A stretch of 64,000 nucleotides of DNA from Bradyrhizobium erythrophlei (GTDB taxonomy: Bacteria > Pseudomonadota > Alphaproteobacteria > Rhizobiales > Xanthobacteraceae): positions 7,394,501-7,458,500 of the forward strand of contig NZ_LT670849.1 in the NCBI RefSeq assembly GCF_900142985.1. The letters are read 5' to 3'. The translations under genes were made by a program, and so were the position numbers. Below, in pieces: positions 1 through 11,028 of the stretch; positions within the stretch are counted from its first letter, which is position 1; every line of letters begins with the position of its first letter. The notes below the pieces were generated by a model. It made no database searches. It was not told the origin of the DNA and saw only the letters and a program-made list of their open reading frames with translations.

Positions 1-22
1 CAGTTGACGCCGCGGCCCCTTC

Positions 23-1417
23 TCAGGGCTTAGGCGACTGAACGGTGAGCCGCAGAAAGCTCATGACGCTGCCGACGGCGGCAAATCCCGCACCCAGCGC
101 CAGCGCCACGGTCGCGCCCTCACGCCCGGCCAACGCAAAACATAATGCGGCAAGGGCTGCGCCCGTCGTCTGTCCGGTCAGGCGCGCGGTCGCGACAATG
201 CCGCTGGCGCCGCCGCTTCGGCCGGGCGGCGCGCTCGACATGATCGCGCGCAGGTTCGGCGTCTGGAAGAAGCCGAAGCCGACCCCGCAGATCGCCATGC
301 GCCAGACGATGTTGAGGATGCCCGGCGAAGGCGGCAACGTTGCCAGCAGCATCATGCCGATCCCGAGCAGGACGAGGCCGATGCCGCCGAGCAGGCCCAC
401 CGGATAACGGTCGCTCAAGCGGCCGGCGACGGGTGCCATGATCGCCACCACCAGCGGCCACGGCGTCATGAAGAAGCCGGTCTCGACCTGCGTCCGCAGC
501 AGAATGTCCTCGAAATAAAACGGCAGTGAAACGAAGGCGAGGCCCTGGATCGCAAACGAACACACCGACGTCGCCGCCGAAAGCGCAAACATCGGCCGGC
601 GAAACAGATCGATCGGCAGCATTGGCGCCGGATGATCGGCTTGCCGGCGGATCACCGCCAGACCGAGCACGATTCCGACGACAAGTTCGGCCGCAACCAC
701 GCCCGTCGCAGCCTTGTGCGCCGCGCTGCCGATGCCGAGAACCACAAGGCCGACGCACATCGCCGCCAGCAACGCGCCGAGAAAATCGAAGCCGTGTCCG
801 GCGCGCGGCGTCGCCGGCAGCGTCCGCATGCCGATCGCGATCGCCAGGATTCCGAAGGGAATATTGACCGCAAACAGCCACGGCCAGGGCTCGAAGGCGA
901 GAATGGCGGACGCCACCGTCGGCCCCAGCGTGAAGGCGGTGCCGACCACCATCGCGTTGTAGCCGAAACCGCGGCCGAGCATCCGGTTCGGATAGGCAAA
1001 CCGGATCAGCGCCGAATTCACAGCCATGAGGCCGCTGGCGCCGAGGCCTTGCAACGCGCGCGCAATCAACAGCGTTTCCAGCGACCAGGCGCAGGCGCAT
1101 CCGAGCGAGGCAATCGTGAACAGCAAGAGACCGCCGAGATAAATCCGCTTGTAACCGACGATCTCGCCAAGCGCGCCGAGCGGCAGCAGCGTGGCCACCA
1201 GCGCGATCTGATAGACGTTGACGACCCAGACGACGTCCGCCGGGCTGACCTTCAGGTCAGCGGCGATCGACGGCAGCGCGATGTTGGCAATCGCGGTGTC
1301 GAGCGAGGCCAATCCCACCGCGAGCGAAATCGCAACGACCGCCCAGATCCGGCGTTCGGGCGGCAAGCCGTCGCTGACGGGTGGCGATGACGCGCTGGTT
1401 TGCGATCGATCCAACAT
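23..1417 (-). CDS. MFS transporter, DHA2-like drug:H+ antiporter
   Basis: A 464-residue polytopic inner-membrane protein that probably exports a drug or metabolite in exchange for protons. Hydrophobic segments run the whole length. The N-terminal half has the MFS loop 2-3 pattern (GEIVGYKRIYLGG) and an antiporter motif C-like stretch (TFTLGPTVASAI), which points to the DHA2 branch. The start at 1417 leaves a short polar N-terminus before the first membrane segment. It lies downstream of guaB on the same strand but 270 bp away, across a repeat, so it is probably a separate transcription unit. The substrate cannot be told from sequence. Confidence 0.85.
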   Translation of the reverse strand: MLDRSQTSASSPPVSDGLPPERRIWAVVAISLAVGLASLDTAIANIALPSIAADLKVSPADVVWVVNVYQIALVATLLPLGALGEIVGYKRIYLGGLLLFTIASLGCACAWSLETLLIARALQGLGASGLMAVNSALIRFAYPNRMLGRGFGYNAMVVGTAFTLGPTVASAILAFEPWPWLFAVNIPFGILAIAIGMRTLPATPRAGHGFDFLGALLAAMCVGLVVLGIGSAAHKAATGVVAAELVVGIVLGLAVIRRQADHPAPMLPIDLFRRPMFALSAATSVCSFAIQGLAFVSLPFYFEDILLRTQVETGFFMTPWPLVVAIMAPVAGRLSDRYPVGLLGGIGLVLLGIGMMLLATLPPSPGILNIVWRMAICGVGFGFFQTPNLRAIMSSAPPGRSGGASGIVATARLTGQTTGAALAALCFALAGREGATVALALGAGFAAVGSVMSFLRLTVQSPKP

Positions 1418-1583
1418 CCGGCCGAATTCTTAGTCGCGGACAAAAGCGCCCGCATCCCGGCTGGATGTACACTGGATGGTCCGCCCACCCCATACGCCAT
1501 GTTGCATGATGCGTATGCAAGCGTGTCCCGGACGCGGTGCGGCGCCAAGAGCGCGTTTACGCGCGTCTTACACGCACTACGGC

Positions 1584-1686
1584 GACGCTCCGCAGAGCCG
1601 GGACCCAGCCAGTTGGAATGTGGACCCCGGATCAGCGACGCAACGCTTCGCTTCCGCTGCGCATTGCGCCGCGTCCGGGGAATGAG
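1584..1686 (-). repeat. Intergenic repeat R2, copy 1
   Basis: The minus strand here matches the plus strand of 9949-10083 over about 100 bp. Shared blocks include TTCCCCGGA, CTGATCCGGGGTCC and GGGTCCCGG followed by TCTGCGGAGC. The copies are in opposite orientation in two unrelated intergenic gaps, which is what a dispersed repeat family looks like. The rest of the 1418-1688 gap holds no gene that I can support. Confidence 0.75.
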
Positions 1687-1688
1687 AC

Positions 1689-3266
<1,578 letters not shown>

Positions 3267-3378
3267 TCAGGCCCATTAAGTAGGGTTGGCGGTGGTCGAT
3301 AGCACGCCACCGTGACGAATCAAAGGGGACAATCCGGCTTTAGGCGGCCGTCCCACAAGCATTGGCGTCACGGGCATG

Positions 3379-3417
3379 AAAAAGCCGCGGACGCGTCCAT
3401 GACGCAGCCCGCGGCTT
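3379..3417 (-). terminator. Rho-independent terminator of the small secreted-protein gene
   Basis: On the minus strand AAGCCGCGG pairs with CCGCGGCTT and is followed directly by a run of five T. It lies about 25 bp past the stop of the 81-residue gene and before guaB, so it should separate the two units. Confidence 0.75.
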
Positions 3418-3439
3418 CATATCTGGTTATTAGGCGAGT

Positions 3440-3685
3440 TTATTCAGCGTTTTTCTGAGCGGTGCGAACGCGCGATCCGCCGTCAAGGCAACGACGCGCG
3501 GCTTCGATTTCCGCATCGGTTGCACCCTTGCTGCGGGCATAGGCTTCCGCCATCGACGCGCTGTATTTGGCGACGTAATAACGGACAACGGAGCACGACG
3601 CGCGATGAAGAATGCCTTCAGCGGAAGCACTGACAGGAGCGAGACCGAAAACGATCGCGACAACAAAAAGCAAACGGAGCCCCAT
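3440..3685 (-). CDS. Small secreted protein of unknown function
   Basis: An 81-residue protein with a clear Sec signal peptide: MGLRLLFVVAIVFGLAPVSA, with cleavage likely near ASA|EG. The mature part of about 58 residues has two cysteines (in ASCSVV and RRCLDG) that could form a disulphide, and an amphipathic central helix. AGAAGGAAAACCCGG precedes the ATG and a terminator follows the stop, so the gene looks real and monocistronic. I do not recognise the family. Confidence 0.7.
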   Translation of the reverse strand: MGLRLLFVVAIVFGLAPVSASAEGILHRASCSVVRYYVAKYSASMAEAYARSKGATDAEIEAARRCLDGGSRVRTAQKNAE

Positions 3686-4004
3686 TCCGGGTTTTCCTTC
3701 TCTCTAAAAAATTTGGACAGGGAAATGAGCACCACGGCTCGGCTGTCATCTAGCTCTCACAATGTGCACCGCAGCGCAACCCCATATCAATCATGTTGCG
3801 CAGATTAGCTATGCACACGTGGGCGCGTTAAGGTTTCCGCACAATCTCGCCACAAATAAAGCACGCACTCACCTCGCAACATGTTGCGAGAAACCCTTGA
3901 AAATAAAGGCTATCTGATGGTGAATCCGCAAGCCTCGCACCATTCACCATGCCACAAATGCGGCAGTCGCCTCTCGAGTTCCCCGCTCATCACAAAAAAT
4001 CACA
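3686..4004. other. Divergent intergenic region upstream of the second MFS gene
   Basis: This 319-bp AT-richer gap lies between the small secreted-protein gene and the MFS gene at 4005, which are transcribed away from each other. It should hold both promoters. An 18-bp perfect palindrome at 3873-3890 is the only clear structure. A related CATGTTGCG half-site occurs near 3792. No ORF in it has a convincing start. Confidence 0.5.
3873..3890. promoter_or_regulatory. 18-bp perfect palindrome, candidate operator
   Basis: CTCGCAACATGTTGCGAG reads the same on both strands and lies 115 bp before the MFS start at 4005. A half-site (CATGTTGCG) occurs about 85 bp further upstream. The form suits a dimeric repressor site, but no regulator gene is adjacent and none can be named. 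Confidence 0.45.
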
Positions 4005-5480
4005 ATGGATAAACAGCGTCTCATTCCGCTCATCGTGGCCACTGCTCTGTTCATGGAGAACATGGATTCGACCGTTATTGCGACCTCGCTGCCGGCCATC
4101 GCAGGCGATATCGGCACGTCACCGCTGACGCTCAAGCTCGCGATCACCTCTTATCTTCTCTCGCTCGCTGTCTTCATCCCGGCGAGCGGATGGACCGCCG
4201 ACCGCTTCGGCGCACGATTGGTGTTTTCGGCCGCGATCGCGGTCTTCATGGCGGGCTCGATCGGCTGCGCGCTGTCGGGATCGGTGACGGACTTCGTGAT
4301 CGCGCGCACGCTGCAGGGCATCGGCGGCGCGATGATGACGCCGGTCGGCCGCCTCGTATTGTTGCGCACGATCGACAAGAGCGCGCTGGTGAACGCCATG
4401 GCCTGGGTCACCGTGCCGGCGCTGGTCGGCCCCGTGATCGGGCCGCCGCTCGGCGGCTTCATCACCACCTACTTTTCCTGGCACTGGATCTTCCTGATCA
4501 ATATCCCGATCGGCCTGCTCGGCATCTTCATGGCCCAGCGCTTCATCGACCCGATTCGAAGCGAAAACCCCGAACGGTTCGATCTCACCGGCATGATGCT
4601 GGCCGGCATCGGGTTGGCCGGCATCGCCTTCGGCCTTTCGGTCGCCGGCCTCAATCTCCTGCCCTGGAGCGTGGTCGCCTCGCTCGTCGCCATCGGTTCG
4701 ATCTCGATGACGCTCTATGTCATCCACGCCCGGCGCACCGCTTCGCCCGTGCTCGACTTCGGACTGCTTCGGTTGCCGACGATGCGCGCCAGCATTCTCG
4801 GCGGGTTTCTGTTCCGGCTCGGCATCGGCTCGATGCCGTTCCTGCTGCCGCTGTTGATGCAGATCGGCTTCGGCCTGTCGCCGTTCTCTTCCGGGCTTGT
4901 CACCTTCGGCACCGCCGCCGGCGCCATGGGCATGAAGACGCTGGCCGCGCGCATCATCCGCACCTTCGGCTTCCGCAACCTGATGACGATCAATGCCGTC
5001 ATCAGTTCGGTCTTCCTCGGCGCCTGCGCACTGTTCACGGTCACGACGCCATTGCTGCTGATCGTGATCATCCTCGTGGTCGGCGGTTTCTTCCGCTCGC
5101 TGGAATTCACCGCGATCAACACGGTGGCCTATGCCGAGGTCGAGCCGCCGCAGATGAGCCGCGCCACCACGCTCGTGAGCGTCAACCAGCAACTGGCGGT
5201 TTCGGCCGGCGTCGCGGTCGGCGCCTTCTGCGTCGAGACCACGCTATGGGCGCGTCACATGACCGAACTCACCGCCGACGCGTTCGCGCCTGCCTTCGTC
5301 GTGGTGAGCGTGATCTCGATGGTGTCGGCGTTCTTGTTCTGGCGGATGCCCGACGATGCCGGCCACGAAATATCCGGCCGCAAGGCGGTCGAGATTTCGA
5401 GCCGCAAGGGCGCAGCGATCGCCGCAACCAAGGTCGCAAGCGAGAGCACGCAGGACGCGCGGGATCAAAGGTTGGGGTAG
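4005..5480 (+). CDS. MFS transporter, DHA2-like
   Basis: A 491-residue inner-membrane exporter, probably proton-driven. It begins MDKQRLIPLIVATALFMENM and carries the MFS loop motif GWTADRFGARLVF and an antiporter motif C-like VGPVIGPPLGG. The C-terminus is a cytoplasmic tail of about 45 residues rich in charge and small residues, longer than in many relatives. The Shine-Dalgarno is weak. It is the only gene on this strand here and converges on rlmE across an R1 hairpin. Substrate unknown. Confidence 0.87.
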   Translation: MDKQRLIPLIVATALFMENMDSTVIATSLPAIAGDIGTSPLTLKLAITSYLLSLAVFIPASGWTADRFGARLVFSAAIAVFMAGSIGCALSGSVTDFVIARTLQGIGGAMMTPVGRLVLLRTIDKSALVNAMAWVTVPALVGPVIGPPLGGFITTYFSWHWIFLINIPIGLLGIFMAQRFIDPIRSENPERFDLTGMMLAGIGLAGIAFGLSVAGLNLLPWSVVASLVAIGSISMTLYVIHARRTASPVLDFGLLRLPTMRASILGGFLFRLGIGSMPFLLPLLMQIGFGLSPFSSGLVTFGTAAGAMGMKTLAARIIRTFGFRNLMTINAVISSVFLGACALFTVTTPLLLIVIILVVGGFFRSLEFTAINTVAYAEVEPPQMSRATTLVSVNQQLAVSAGVAVGAFCVETTLWARHMTELTADAFAPAFVVVSVISMVSAFLFWRMPDDAGHEISGRKAVEISSRKGAAIAATKVASESTQDARDQRLG

Positions 5481-5488
5481 TTGTGAGC

Positions 5489-5568
5489 CGTCATTACGAG
5501 CGAAGCGAAGCAATCCAGAGAAGTAAAGGAGCTGGATTGCGTCGTCGCTAACGCTCCTCGCAATGACG
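5489..5568. repeat. Hairpin repeat R1, copy 1
   Basis: An 80-bp inverted repeat: CGTCATTACGAG...GCAATCCAG pairs with CTGGATTGC...CTCGCAATGACG. The same element, with nearly identical ends, lies at 55971-56050, and a shortened relative is at 37643-37710. It fills the gap between the convergent MFS and rlmE genes. Confidence 0.85.
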
Positions 5569-5570
5569 AA

Positions 5571-6254
5571 TTACGCTTGGCTACCCCGAAACCCCGTCGC
5601 CAGCACATAACGCTCGGACGAATCCTGCCGGCTCGCGGCCGGCTTCACATGGCGAACGCTGGCATAGTCGCGTTTCAACTGAACCATCAGTTCGGCATCG
5701 GCGCCGCTCTGAAAGGCTTTCGCGAGAAACGTGCCGCCCGGCTTCAACACCTCGGCGGCAAAAGCCGCCGCCGTCTCCAATAGCCCCACCATGCGCAACT
5801 GGTCGGTCTTGCGATGGCCCGTGGTGTTGGCGGCCATGTCCGACATCACGATGTCGGCGCGGCCTTCCATCATCGCGATCAGGCGCTTTGGCGCATCGGG
5901 GCTAAGAAAATCGAGCTGTGCGAACGCGACGCCGGCGATCTCGGGCATCTCCAGGAGATCGATCGCGACCACCCGGCCCTTGCCGTTGGCAAGGCCGATC
6001 CGCTTGGCGGCGACCTGGCTCCAGCCGCCGGGCGCCGCGCCGAGATCGACCACCGTCATGCCGGACTTGAGCACATGATATTTGTCATCGATCTCGGTGA
6101 GCTTGAAAGCCGCGCGCGAACGAAAGCCCTCGCGTTTGGCCCGCGCGACATAGGGATCGTTGAGCTGGCGTTCCAGCCACAGTTTTGAGGACAGCTTGCG
6201 CTTGCCGCCGCTCTTGACGGTGACATGCAGCCGTCCAGTCGTATCCTTGGCCAT
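5571..6254 (-). CDS. rlmE: 23S rRNA (uridine-2'-O-)-methyltransferase RlmE/FtsJ
   Basis: Methylates the ribose of U2552 in 23S rRNA using S-adenosylmethionine, late in 50S assembly. The 227-residue protein has the SAM-binding motif VVDLGAAPGGWSQVA and the family K-D-K-E residues: the Asp in MSDMAANTTGH, the Lys in FLAKAFQSG and the Glu in SERYVLATGF. The ATG at 6254 is chosen because upstream in-frame sequence is arginine-rich shadow of ppx. It starts 17 bp after the ppx stop, so the two form an operon. Confidence 0.95.
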   Translation of the reverse strand: MAKDTTGRLHVTVKSGGKRKLSSKLWLERQLNDPYVARAKREGFRSRAAFKLTEIDDKYHVLKSGMTVVDLGAAPGGWSQVAAKRIGLANGKGRVVAIDLLEMPEIAGVAFAQLDFLSPDAPKRLIAMMEGRADIVMSDMAANTTGHRKTDQLRMVGLLETAAAFAAEVLKPGGTFLAKAFQSGADAELMVQLKRDYASVRHVKPAASRQDSSERYVLATGFRGSQA

Positions 6255-6271
6255 GTTGTGATGCCTGACGG

Positions 6272-7345
6272 TTATCGGCTGCCGCTCAGTGCGCCGTCTT
6301 CGCGCATCATCTCCACCAGCATGCCCTCGCGCAAACCGCGGTCGGCGACGCGCAGCCGCGGCAGCGGGAAGGCGTTGCGGATCGCATCGAGAATGGCGCA
6401 GCCGGCGAGCACGAGATCGGCGCGCTCGACGCTGATGCACTGGTTGGCGGCGCGCTCCCTGTAGCTCATGCGCAAGAGCCGCGCGATGGTCGTGGTGATT
6501 TCCGCATCGTTCATCCAGATGCCGTCGACCCGGCGGCGGTCGTAACGATGCAGGTTGAGATGGATGCCGGCGAGCGTGGTCACCGTGCCGGAGGTGCCGA
6601 GCAGATGCATCCTGTCGAGATCGCGGCTGTGTTCGGCCGCGAACGGCTCGACGTGCTTGGCGACTTCGGCGGTCATCGCGGCATAGGACTGCGGAGTGAC
6701 GTCGCGGCCGCCGAAATGCTCGGCGAGCGTGACCACGCCAAGCGGGATCGACATCCAGGCCTTGATGCGCGGTGTCGCCTCCGTTCCTTGCGGATCGCGC
6801 TCGATCCGGACCAGTTCGGTGGAACCGCCGCCGATATCGAACAGGATGGCGCCGCGGCCGTGCGGATCGACCAGCGGCGAGCAGCCGATGACCGCGAGTG
6901 CCGCCTCGGTCTCGCGGTCGATGACTTCAAGGCGGATGCCGGTCTCGGCGGCGACACGATTGCGAAAGCCTTCGGCGTTCGAGGCGGCGCGGCAGGCTTC
7001 GGTTGCGATCAGCCGCAGGCGCCGCGCCTTGCGCGATTTGATCTTGTCGCGGCAAACGCTCAAAGCGGCGATCGCGCGTTCGGTTGCCGCCTCGCTGATG
7101 CAGCCGGTGGCCGAAATGCCTTCGCCGAGGCGAACGATCCGCGAAAACGAATCGACCACCCGGAAGCCGCCTTCGGTGGGGCACGCGATCAGCAGGCGAC
7201 AATTATTGGTGCCGAGATCCAGCGCGGCATAGACCTCGGCGCTGGGAACCAACTTCGCCTCCGCGGCATCCGCCGCGACCGGTATTATCGAGCCTCCGCG
7301 CGACGCCGACGCGGCGTCGTCGCGAGCCCGCGTATCGTCCTTCAT
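6272..7345 (-). CDS. ppx: Ppx/GppA family exopolyphosphatase
   Basis: A cytosolic phosphatase of the ASKHA fold that acts on polyphosphate and/or pppGpp. Length is 357 residues, as for the short single-module Ppx/GppA proteins. The first phosphate-binding loop is ALDLGTNNCRLLI and the second DIGGGSTELV. A polar, low-complexity leader of about 40 residues precedes the domain, so the start could lie further in. GGGGAAAG lies upstream of the ATG at 7345. It is first in the ppx-rlmE operon. Confidence 0.88.
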   Translation of the reverse strand: MKDDTRARDDAASASRGGSIIPVAADAAEAKLVPSAEVYAALDLGTNNCRLLIACPTEGGFRVVDSFSRIVRLGEGISATGCISEAATERAIAALSVCRDKIKSRKARRLRLIATEACRAASNAEGFRNRVAAETGIRLEVIDRETEAALAVIGCSPLVDPHGRGAILFDIGGGSTELVRIERDPQGTEATPRIKAWMSIPLGVVTLAEHFGGRDVTPQSYAAMTAEVAKHVEPFAAEHSRDLDRMHLLGTSGTVTTLAGIHLNLHRYDRRRVDGIWMNDAEITTTIARLLRMSYRERAANQCISVERADLVLAGCAILDAIRNAFPLPRLRVADRGLREGMLVEMMREDGALSGSR

Positions 7346-7550
7346 TCAATGTCTTTCCCCGGGCTTTCGACCGCCCGACGAGGAATTTCTGTTTCGACGG
7401 CGACTCTAGCAGTGACGGGGCGAGTGGCAAGGGCGGTGCAGCAACTGACAGGCGACCATGCCCAATCAGACATTGTGGCCGGGGATACCGTGGTCTATCT
7501 GGGATAGAACGGCAAAACCTCCAAAAAACGGGCGATTTCGGGAAATTTCG

Positions 7551-9926
7551 ATGCAAGATCACACGTCCCCCACCTCCCTGGAAAACGCTATCGCACTGCA
7601 AAAATTCGGTGTCGGCCAGCCGGTCCGCCGGAAGGAGGACGACACGCTGGTCCGGGGCAAGGGCAAATATACCGACGATTTCCAGCTTCCCCGGCAGGTC
7701 TATGCCTGGATCGTCCGGTCCAGCCACGCCCACGGCACGATCCGGGGCATCGATACCTCGGCCGCCAAGACCATGCCCGGCGTGCTCGGGGTGTGGACCG
7801 GCGCCGATCTGGTGGCAGCCGGGTATGGCCCCTTCACCTGCGCGCTGCCGCTGAAGAGCCGCGACGGCACACCGCTGCACCAGACCAACCGCACCGCCCT
7901 GATGACCGACAAGGTGCGCTATGTCGGCGACGCGATCGCCTTCGTGGTTGCCGAGACGCTGGTGCAGGCCCGCGACGCCGCCGAGGCCGTGGAAGTCGAC
8001 ATCGATCCCCTGCCCTCGGTCACCGACCCCGAGGAAGCGGCGCAACCCGGCGCGCCGCAGCTTTACGATCACATCCCCAACAATGTCGCGCTCGACTACC
8101 ACTTCGGCGACGCCCAGAAGGTGGAAGAGGCGTTCAAGCGCGCCGCGCACATCACCAGGCTCGACATTCTGAACAACCGCGTGGCGGTGGTGGCGATGGA
8201 GCCGCGCGCGGCACTCGCCTCCTACGACAAGGCGACCGAGCGTTTTACGATTCAGGTGCCGACGCAGGGCGTCGCCGCCAACCGCGTCAATCTCGCCAAG
8301 AACGTTCTGAAAGTGCCGAACGACAAGGTGCATCTGCTGACCGCGAATGTCGGCGGTTCGTTCGGCATGAAGAACACCAGCTATCCCGAATATGTCTGCA
8401 TCCTGCACGCGGCGAAGGCTCTGGGACGGCCGGTGAAGTGGACCGACGAACGCTCGACCAGCTTCCTGTCGGACAGCCACGGCCGCGCACAGAAAATCCA
8501 TTGCGAGCTCGCGCTCGATGCCGACGGCAAATTCCTGGCGGTGAAGGTTTCCGGTTATGGCAACCTAGGCTCCTACATCACCGGTGTCGCGCCGCAACCG
8601 TTGTCGCTGAACATCGGCAAGAACCTTTCCAGCGTCTACCAGACGCCGCTGATGACCATCGATATCAAGACGGTGCTGACCAATACCTCGCACATGGGCG
8701 CCTATCGCGGCGCCGGACGGCCCGAGGCCAACTATTTCATGGAGCGGCTGATCGATCGCGCCGCCGACGAGATGGGCATCAATCGCCTGACCCTGCGCAA
8801 GCGCAACTTCATCAAGACGTCGCAGATCCCGTTCAACGCCTCGTCCGGCATGGTCTATGACAGCGGCGATTTCCAGGGCGTGTTCAACAAGGCGCTCGAG
8901 ATTTCCGATCACGCCAATTTCGCCAAACGCAAGAAAGAAAGCCGCAAGCGCGGCAAGCTTCGCGGCATCGCCGTCGGCTCCTATCTCGAAGTCACCGCGC
9001 CCCCCAGCGTCGAGCTCGGCAGGATCGTGTTCGAGAACGACGGCTCGGTGAAGATCATTACCGGCACGCTCGACTACGGCCAGGGCCACGCGAGCGCCTT
9101 CGCGCAAGTGCTGTCGGACCAGCTCGGCGTTCCCTTCGACCGCATCAAACTCGAACAGGGCGACAGCGACCTCGTGCATACCGGCAACGGCACCGGCGGC
9201 TCGCGCTCGATTACGGCCAGTGGCATGGCGATCGTCGAAGCGTCCAGGCTTGTCATCGAAAAAGGCAAGCGCGCCGCTGCGCACCTGATGGAAGCCGCCG
9301 AAGCCGACATCGAATTTGCCGACGGCCAGTTCACCATCGCCGGCACCGACCGATCGATCGACATCATGGAGCTGTCGCAGCGCCTGCGCGACGGCAAGAT
9401 GCCGGAAGACGTGCCCTCCTCGCTGGACGTCGACCACACGTCTGGGCCGGTGCCCTCCACCTTCCCCAATGGCTGCCACGTCGCCGAAGTCGAGGTCGAT
9501 CCGGACACCGGCATCGTCGAGATCGTGCGCTATACCGGCGTCAACGATTTCGGCACCGTCGTCAATCCGATGCTGGTCGCCGGTCAGTTGCACGGCGGCG
9601 TCGCGCAGGGCATCGGACAGGCGTTCATGGAGCACGTCAGCTACGACGGCAACGGCCAGCCGATCACCGGCTCGTTCATGGATTATGCGCTGCCGCGCGC
9701 CGAGGACATTCCCTTGATGCAGATCGGCGATCATCCGTCGCCGGCCACGTCCAATCCGCTGGGCACCAAGGGCTGTGGCGAAGCCGGCTGCGCCGGCTCG
9801 CTCTCGACCCTGATCAACGCGGTGCTGGATGCGCTGTCGGAACTTGGCATCACTGCGATCGATATGCCGCTGACGCCCGAGCGGGTCTGGCGCGCGATCC
9901 ATGATGCCAAGGCGAAGGTGGCGTAA
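7551..9926 (+). CDS. CoxL-like molybdenum hydroxylase large subunit, form II
   Basis: A 791-residue molybdopterin-cytosine-dinucleotide subunit of the xanthine oxidase/CO dehydrogenase family. The active-site loop at about residue 384 reads AYRGAGR. This is the form-II signature, not the AYXCSFR of true CO dehydrogenase, so the substrate is probably an aldehyde, purine or other heterocycle. The catalytic Glu lies in GCGEAG at about residue 744. The ATG at 7551 is chosen because QDHTSPTSL leads straight into the conserved GQPVRRKEDDTLVRGKGKY. No FAD (medium) or 2Fe-2S (small) subunit gene is adjacent on either side, so partner subunits must come from elsewhere. Confidence 0.9.
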   Translation: MQDHTSPTSLENAIALQKFGVGQPVRRKEDDTLVRGKGKYTDDFQLPRQVYAWIVRSSHAHGTIRGIDTSAAKTMPGVLGVWTGADLVAAGYGPFTCALPLKSRDGTPLHQTNRTALMTDKVRYVGDAIAFVVAETLVQARDAAEAVEVDIDPLPSVTDPEEAAQPGAPQLYDHIPNNVALDYHFGDAQKVEEAFKRAAHITRLDILNNRVAVVAMEPRAALASYDKATERFTIQVPTQGVAANRVNLAKNVLKVPNDKVHLLTANVGGSFGMKNTSYPEYVCILHAAKALGRPVKWTDERSTSFLSDSHGRAQKIHCELALDADGKFLAVKVSGYGNLGSYITGVAPQPLSLNIGKNLSSVYQTPLMTIDIKTVLTNTSHMGAYRGAGRPEANYFMERLIDRAADEMGINRLTLRKRNFIKTSQIPFNASSGMVYDSGDFQGVFNKALEISDHANFAKRKKESRKRGKLRGIAVGSYLEVTAPPSVELGRIVFENDGSVKIITGTLDYGQGHASAFAQVLSDQLGVPFDRIKLEQGDSDLVHTGNGTGGSRSITASGMAIVEASRLVIEKGKRAAAHLMEAAEADIEFADGQFTIAGTDRSIDIMELSQRLRDGKMPEDVPSSLDVDHTSGPVPSTFPNGCHVAEVEVDPDTGIVEIVRYTGVNDFGTVVNPMLVAGQLHGGVAQGIGQAFMEHVSYDGNGQPITGSFMDYALPRAEDIPLMQIGDHPSPATSNPLGTKGCGEAGCAGSLSTLINAVLDALSELGITAIDMPLTPERVWRAIHDAKAKVA

Positions 9927-9948
9927 GCGTTTACTCGCGATTATCGCG

Positions 9949-10083
9949 GCTCGTTCCCCGGATGCTGCGCAGCGCGGCGCTCAAGCGGCGTGGTGCGCTG
10001 CTGATCCGGGGTCCATAAATCTGTGGCTTGGGTCCCGGTTCTGCGGAGCAGCGTTGCACGCTGCGCCGCGTCCGGGACACGAA
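9949..10083 (+). repeat. Intergenic repeat R2, copy 2
   Basis: Homologous in inverted orientation to 1584-1686. It shares CTGATCCGGGGTCC and GGGTCCCGG, and ends in GCCGCGTCCGGGA. It fills most of the gap between the CoxL-like gene and the convergent hotdog-fold gene. Confidence 0.75.
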
Positions 10084-10085
10084 GA

Positions 10086-10886
10086 CTACGCCGCCGCCTG
10101 CTCGCGCGGCTGATAGATCGCCACATGCCGGCAATGGGCGAGCGGCGTCGTGTCGTTGCCGACGACCAGCGCATCGAGTTCGACGAAGCGATGGCCCTTC
10201 TTCTCATAGACGTCGGTAACTTTCGCGCGTGCGGTCAGTTCGTCGCCGCGGCGTGCGGCGGCTAGCAACTGCATCTGGCTGCCGACGTGAATCCACGGGC
10301 CCAAGATCGCGTTGTCGACCAGCACCTTGTTCATCACCCGCTGCAACAGGCCGGGATGACCGAGGCCTTCGCGAACGTAAATGCCATCGCACTCCCGCAC
10401 GTCGTCGAGATATTCGTCCGCCGCGTCGCCTGCCCAGGTACGCGGCATCGAGCCGAGCCATTGGCCGAGGCGGTAAGAAGCCGGGCTGACCGGCAGGCGC
10501 TCGGCAACCGGCGCGGTGGCCGGATAGTCGCGAAGCGAGAAGGAAGGCACGCCTGAAGGAAGCGAAGCGGTTCCGGTGGCGCAAAGCTCGCCACGGCTCT
10601 CGACCTCGATCGAAATCACTCCGTCTGTCTCATGGCCCCTGATCTCGGTGATCTCGCCGTCATAGACCGGTTTGACGAAGCGCGCCTCGATCAGGCCACG
10701 GTCGAGAAAGGCACGGCCCCATCTCGCGACCGGCACATGCATCATGTAGGCCATGACATCGACACCGGGCACCAGACCGCCGCTGAAGCCGAACCGGCGC
10801 GCCACAGAGTCGTCATGCATCTTGTTTTCGGACTGTTTGGCGGTGTTGTAGGCCTCGACGCGGTAGGTTTCGATCAGGCCTGTCAT
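10086..10886 (-). CDS. Hotdog-fold (MaoC-like) acyl-CoA dehydratase or thioesterase-like protein
   Basis: A 266-residue cytosolic protein that appears to carry two hotdog-like halves. The N-terminal half ([25 protein letters not shown]) resembles MaoC-type hydratases, with small-residue turns before the long helix. The C-terminal half has [28 protein letters not shown], a strand pattern typical of the fold. The ATG at 10886, behind GGGACGGGACG, is preferred over the upstream 10958. It is divergent from the yaiI-like gene and stands alone. Fold assignment is moderately sure; substrate and reaction are not. Confidence 0.65.
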   Translation of the reverse strand: MTGLIETYRVEAYNTAKQSENKMHDDSVARRFGFSGGLVPGVDVMAYMMHVPVARWGRAFLDRGLIEARFVKPVYDGEITEIRGHETDGVISIEVESRGELCATGTASLPSGVPSFSLRDYPATAPVAERLPVSPASYRLGQWLGSMPRTWAGDAADEYLDDVRECDGIYVREGLGHPGLLQRVMNKVLVDNAILGPWIHVGSQMQLLAAARRGDELTARAKVTDVYEKKGHRFVELDALVVGNDTTPLAHCRHVAIYQPREQAAA

Positions 10887-11028
10887 CGTCCCGTCCCTGT
10901 TTGTCCATGATTTCGCGTCCGATGGTACGCCAAGGGAATGCCGTGGCAAGGGTCGCATTTTGGTGACCGATGGGGTACCACGCGCAATCGCAAATGCCCG
11001 GAGCGGTTCCTATCTATTCGATGGATCG

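Noticed and set aside
4119..5192. 357-residue minus-strand ORF opposite the second MFS gene
   Set aside because: Highly charged Glu/Arg/His-rich antisense of hydrophobic codons, not a protein family.
5489..5568. R1 hairpin as a simple rho-independent terminator
   Set aside because: No T-run on either side, and near-identical copies occur elsewhere, including inside a gene string, so it is a dispersed repeat first.
7551..9926. True aerobic CO dehydrogenase (CoxL form I)
   Set aside because: The active-site loop is AYRGAGR, not the form-I AYXCSFR, and coxM/coxS are absent.
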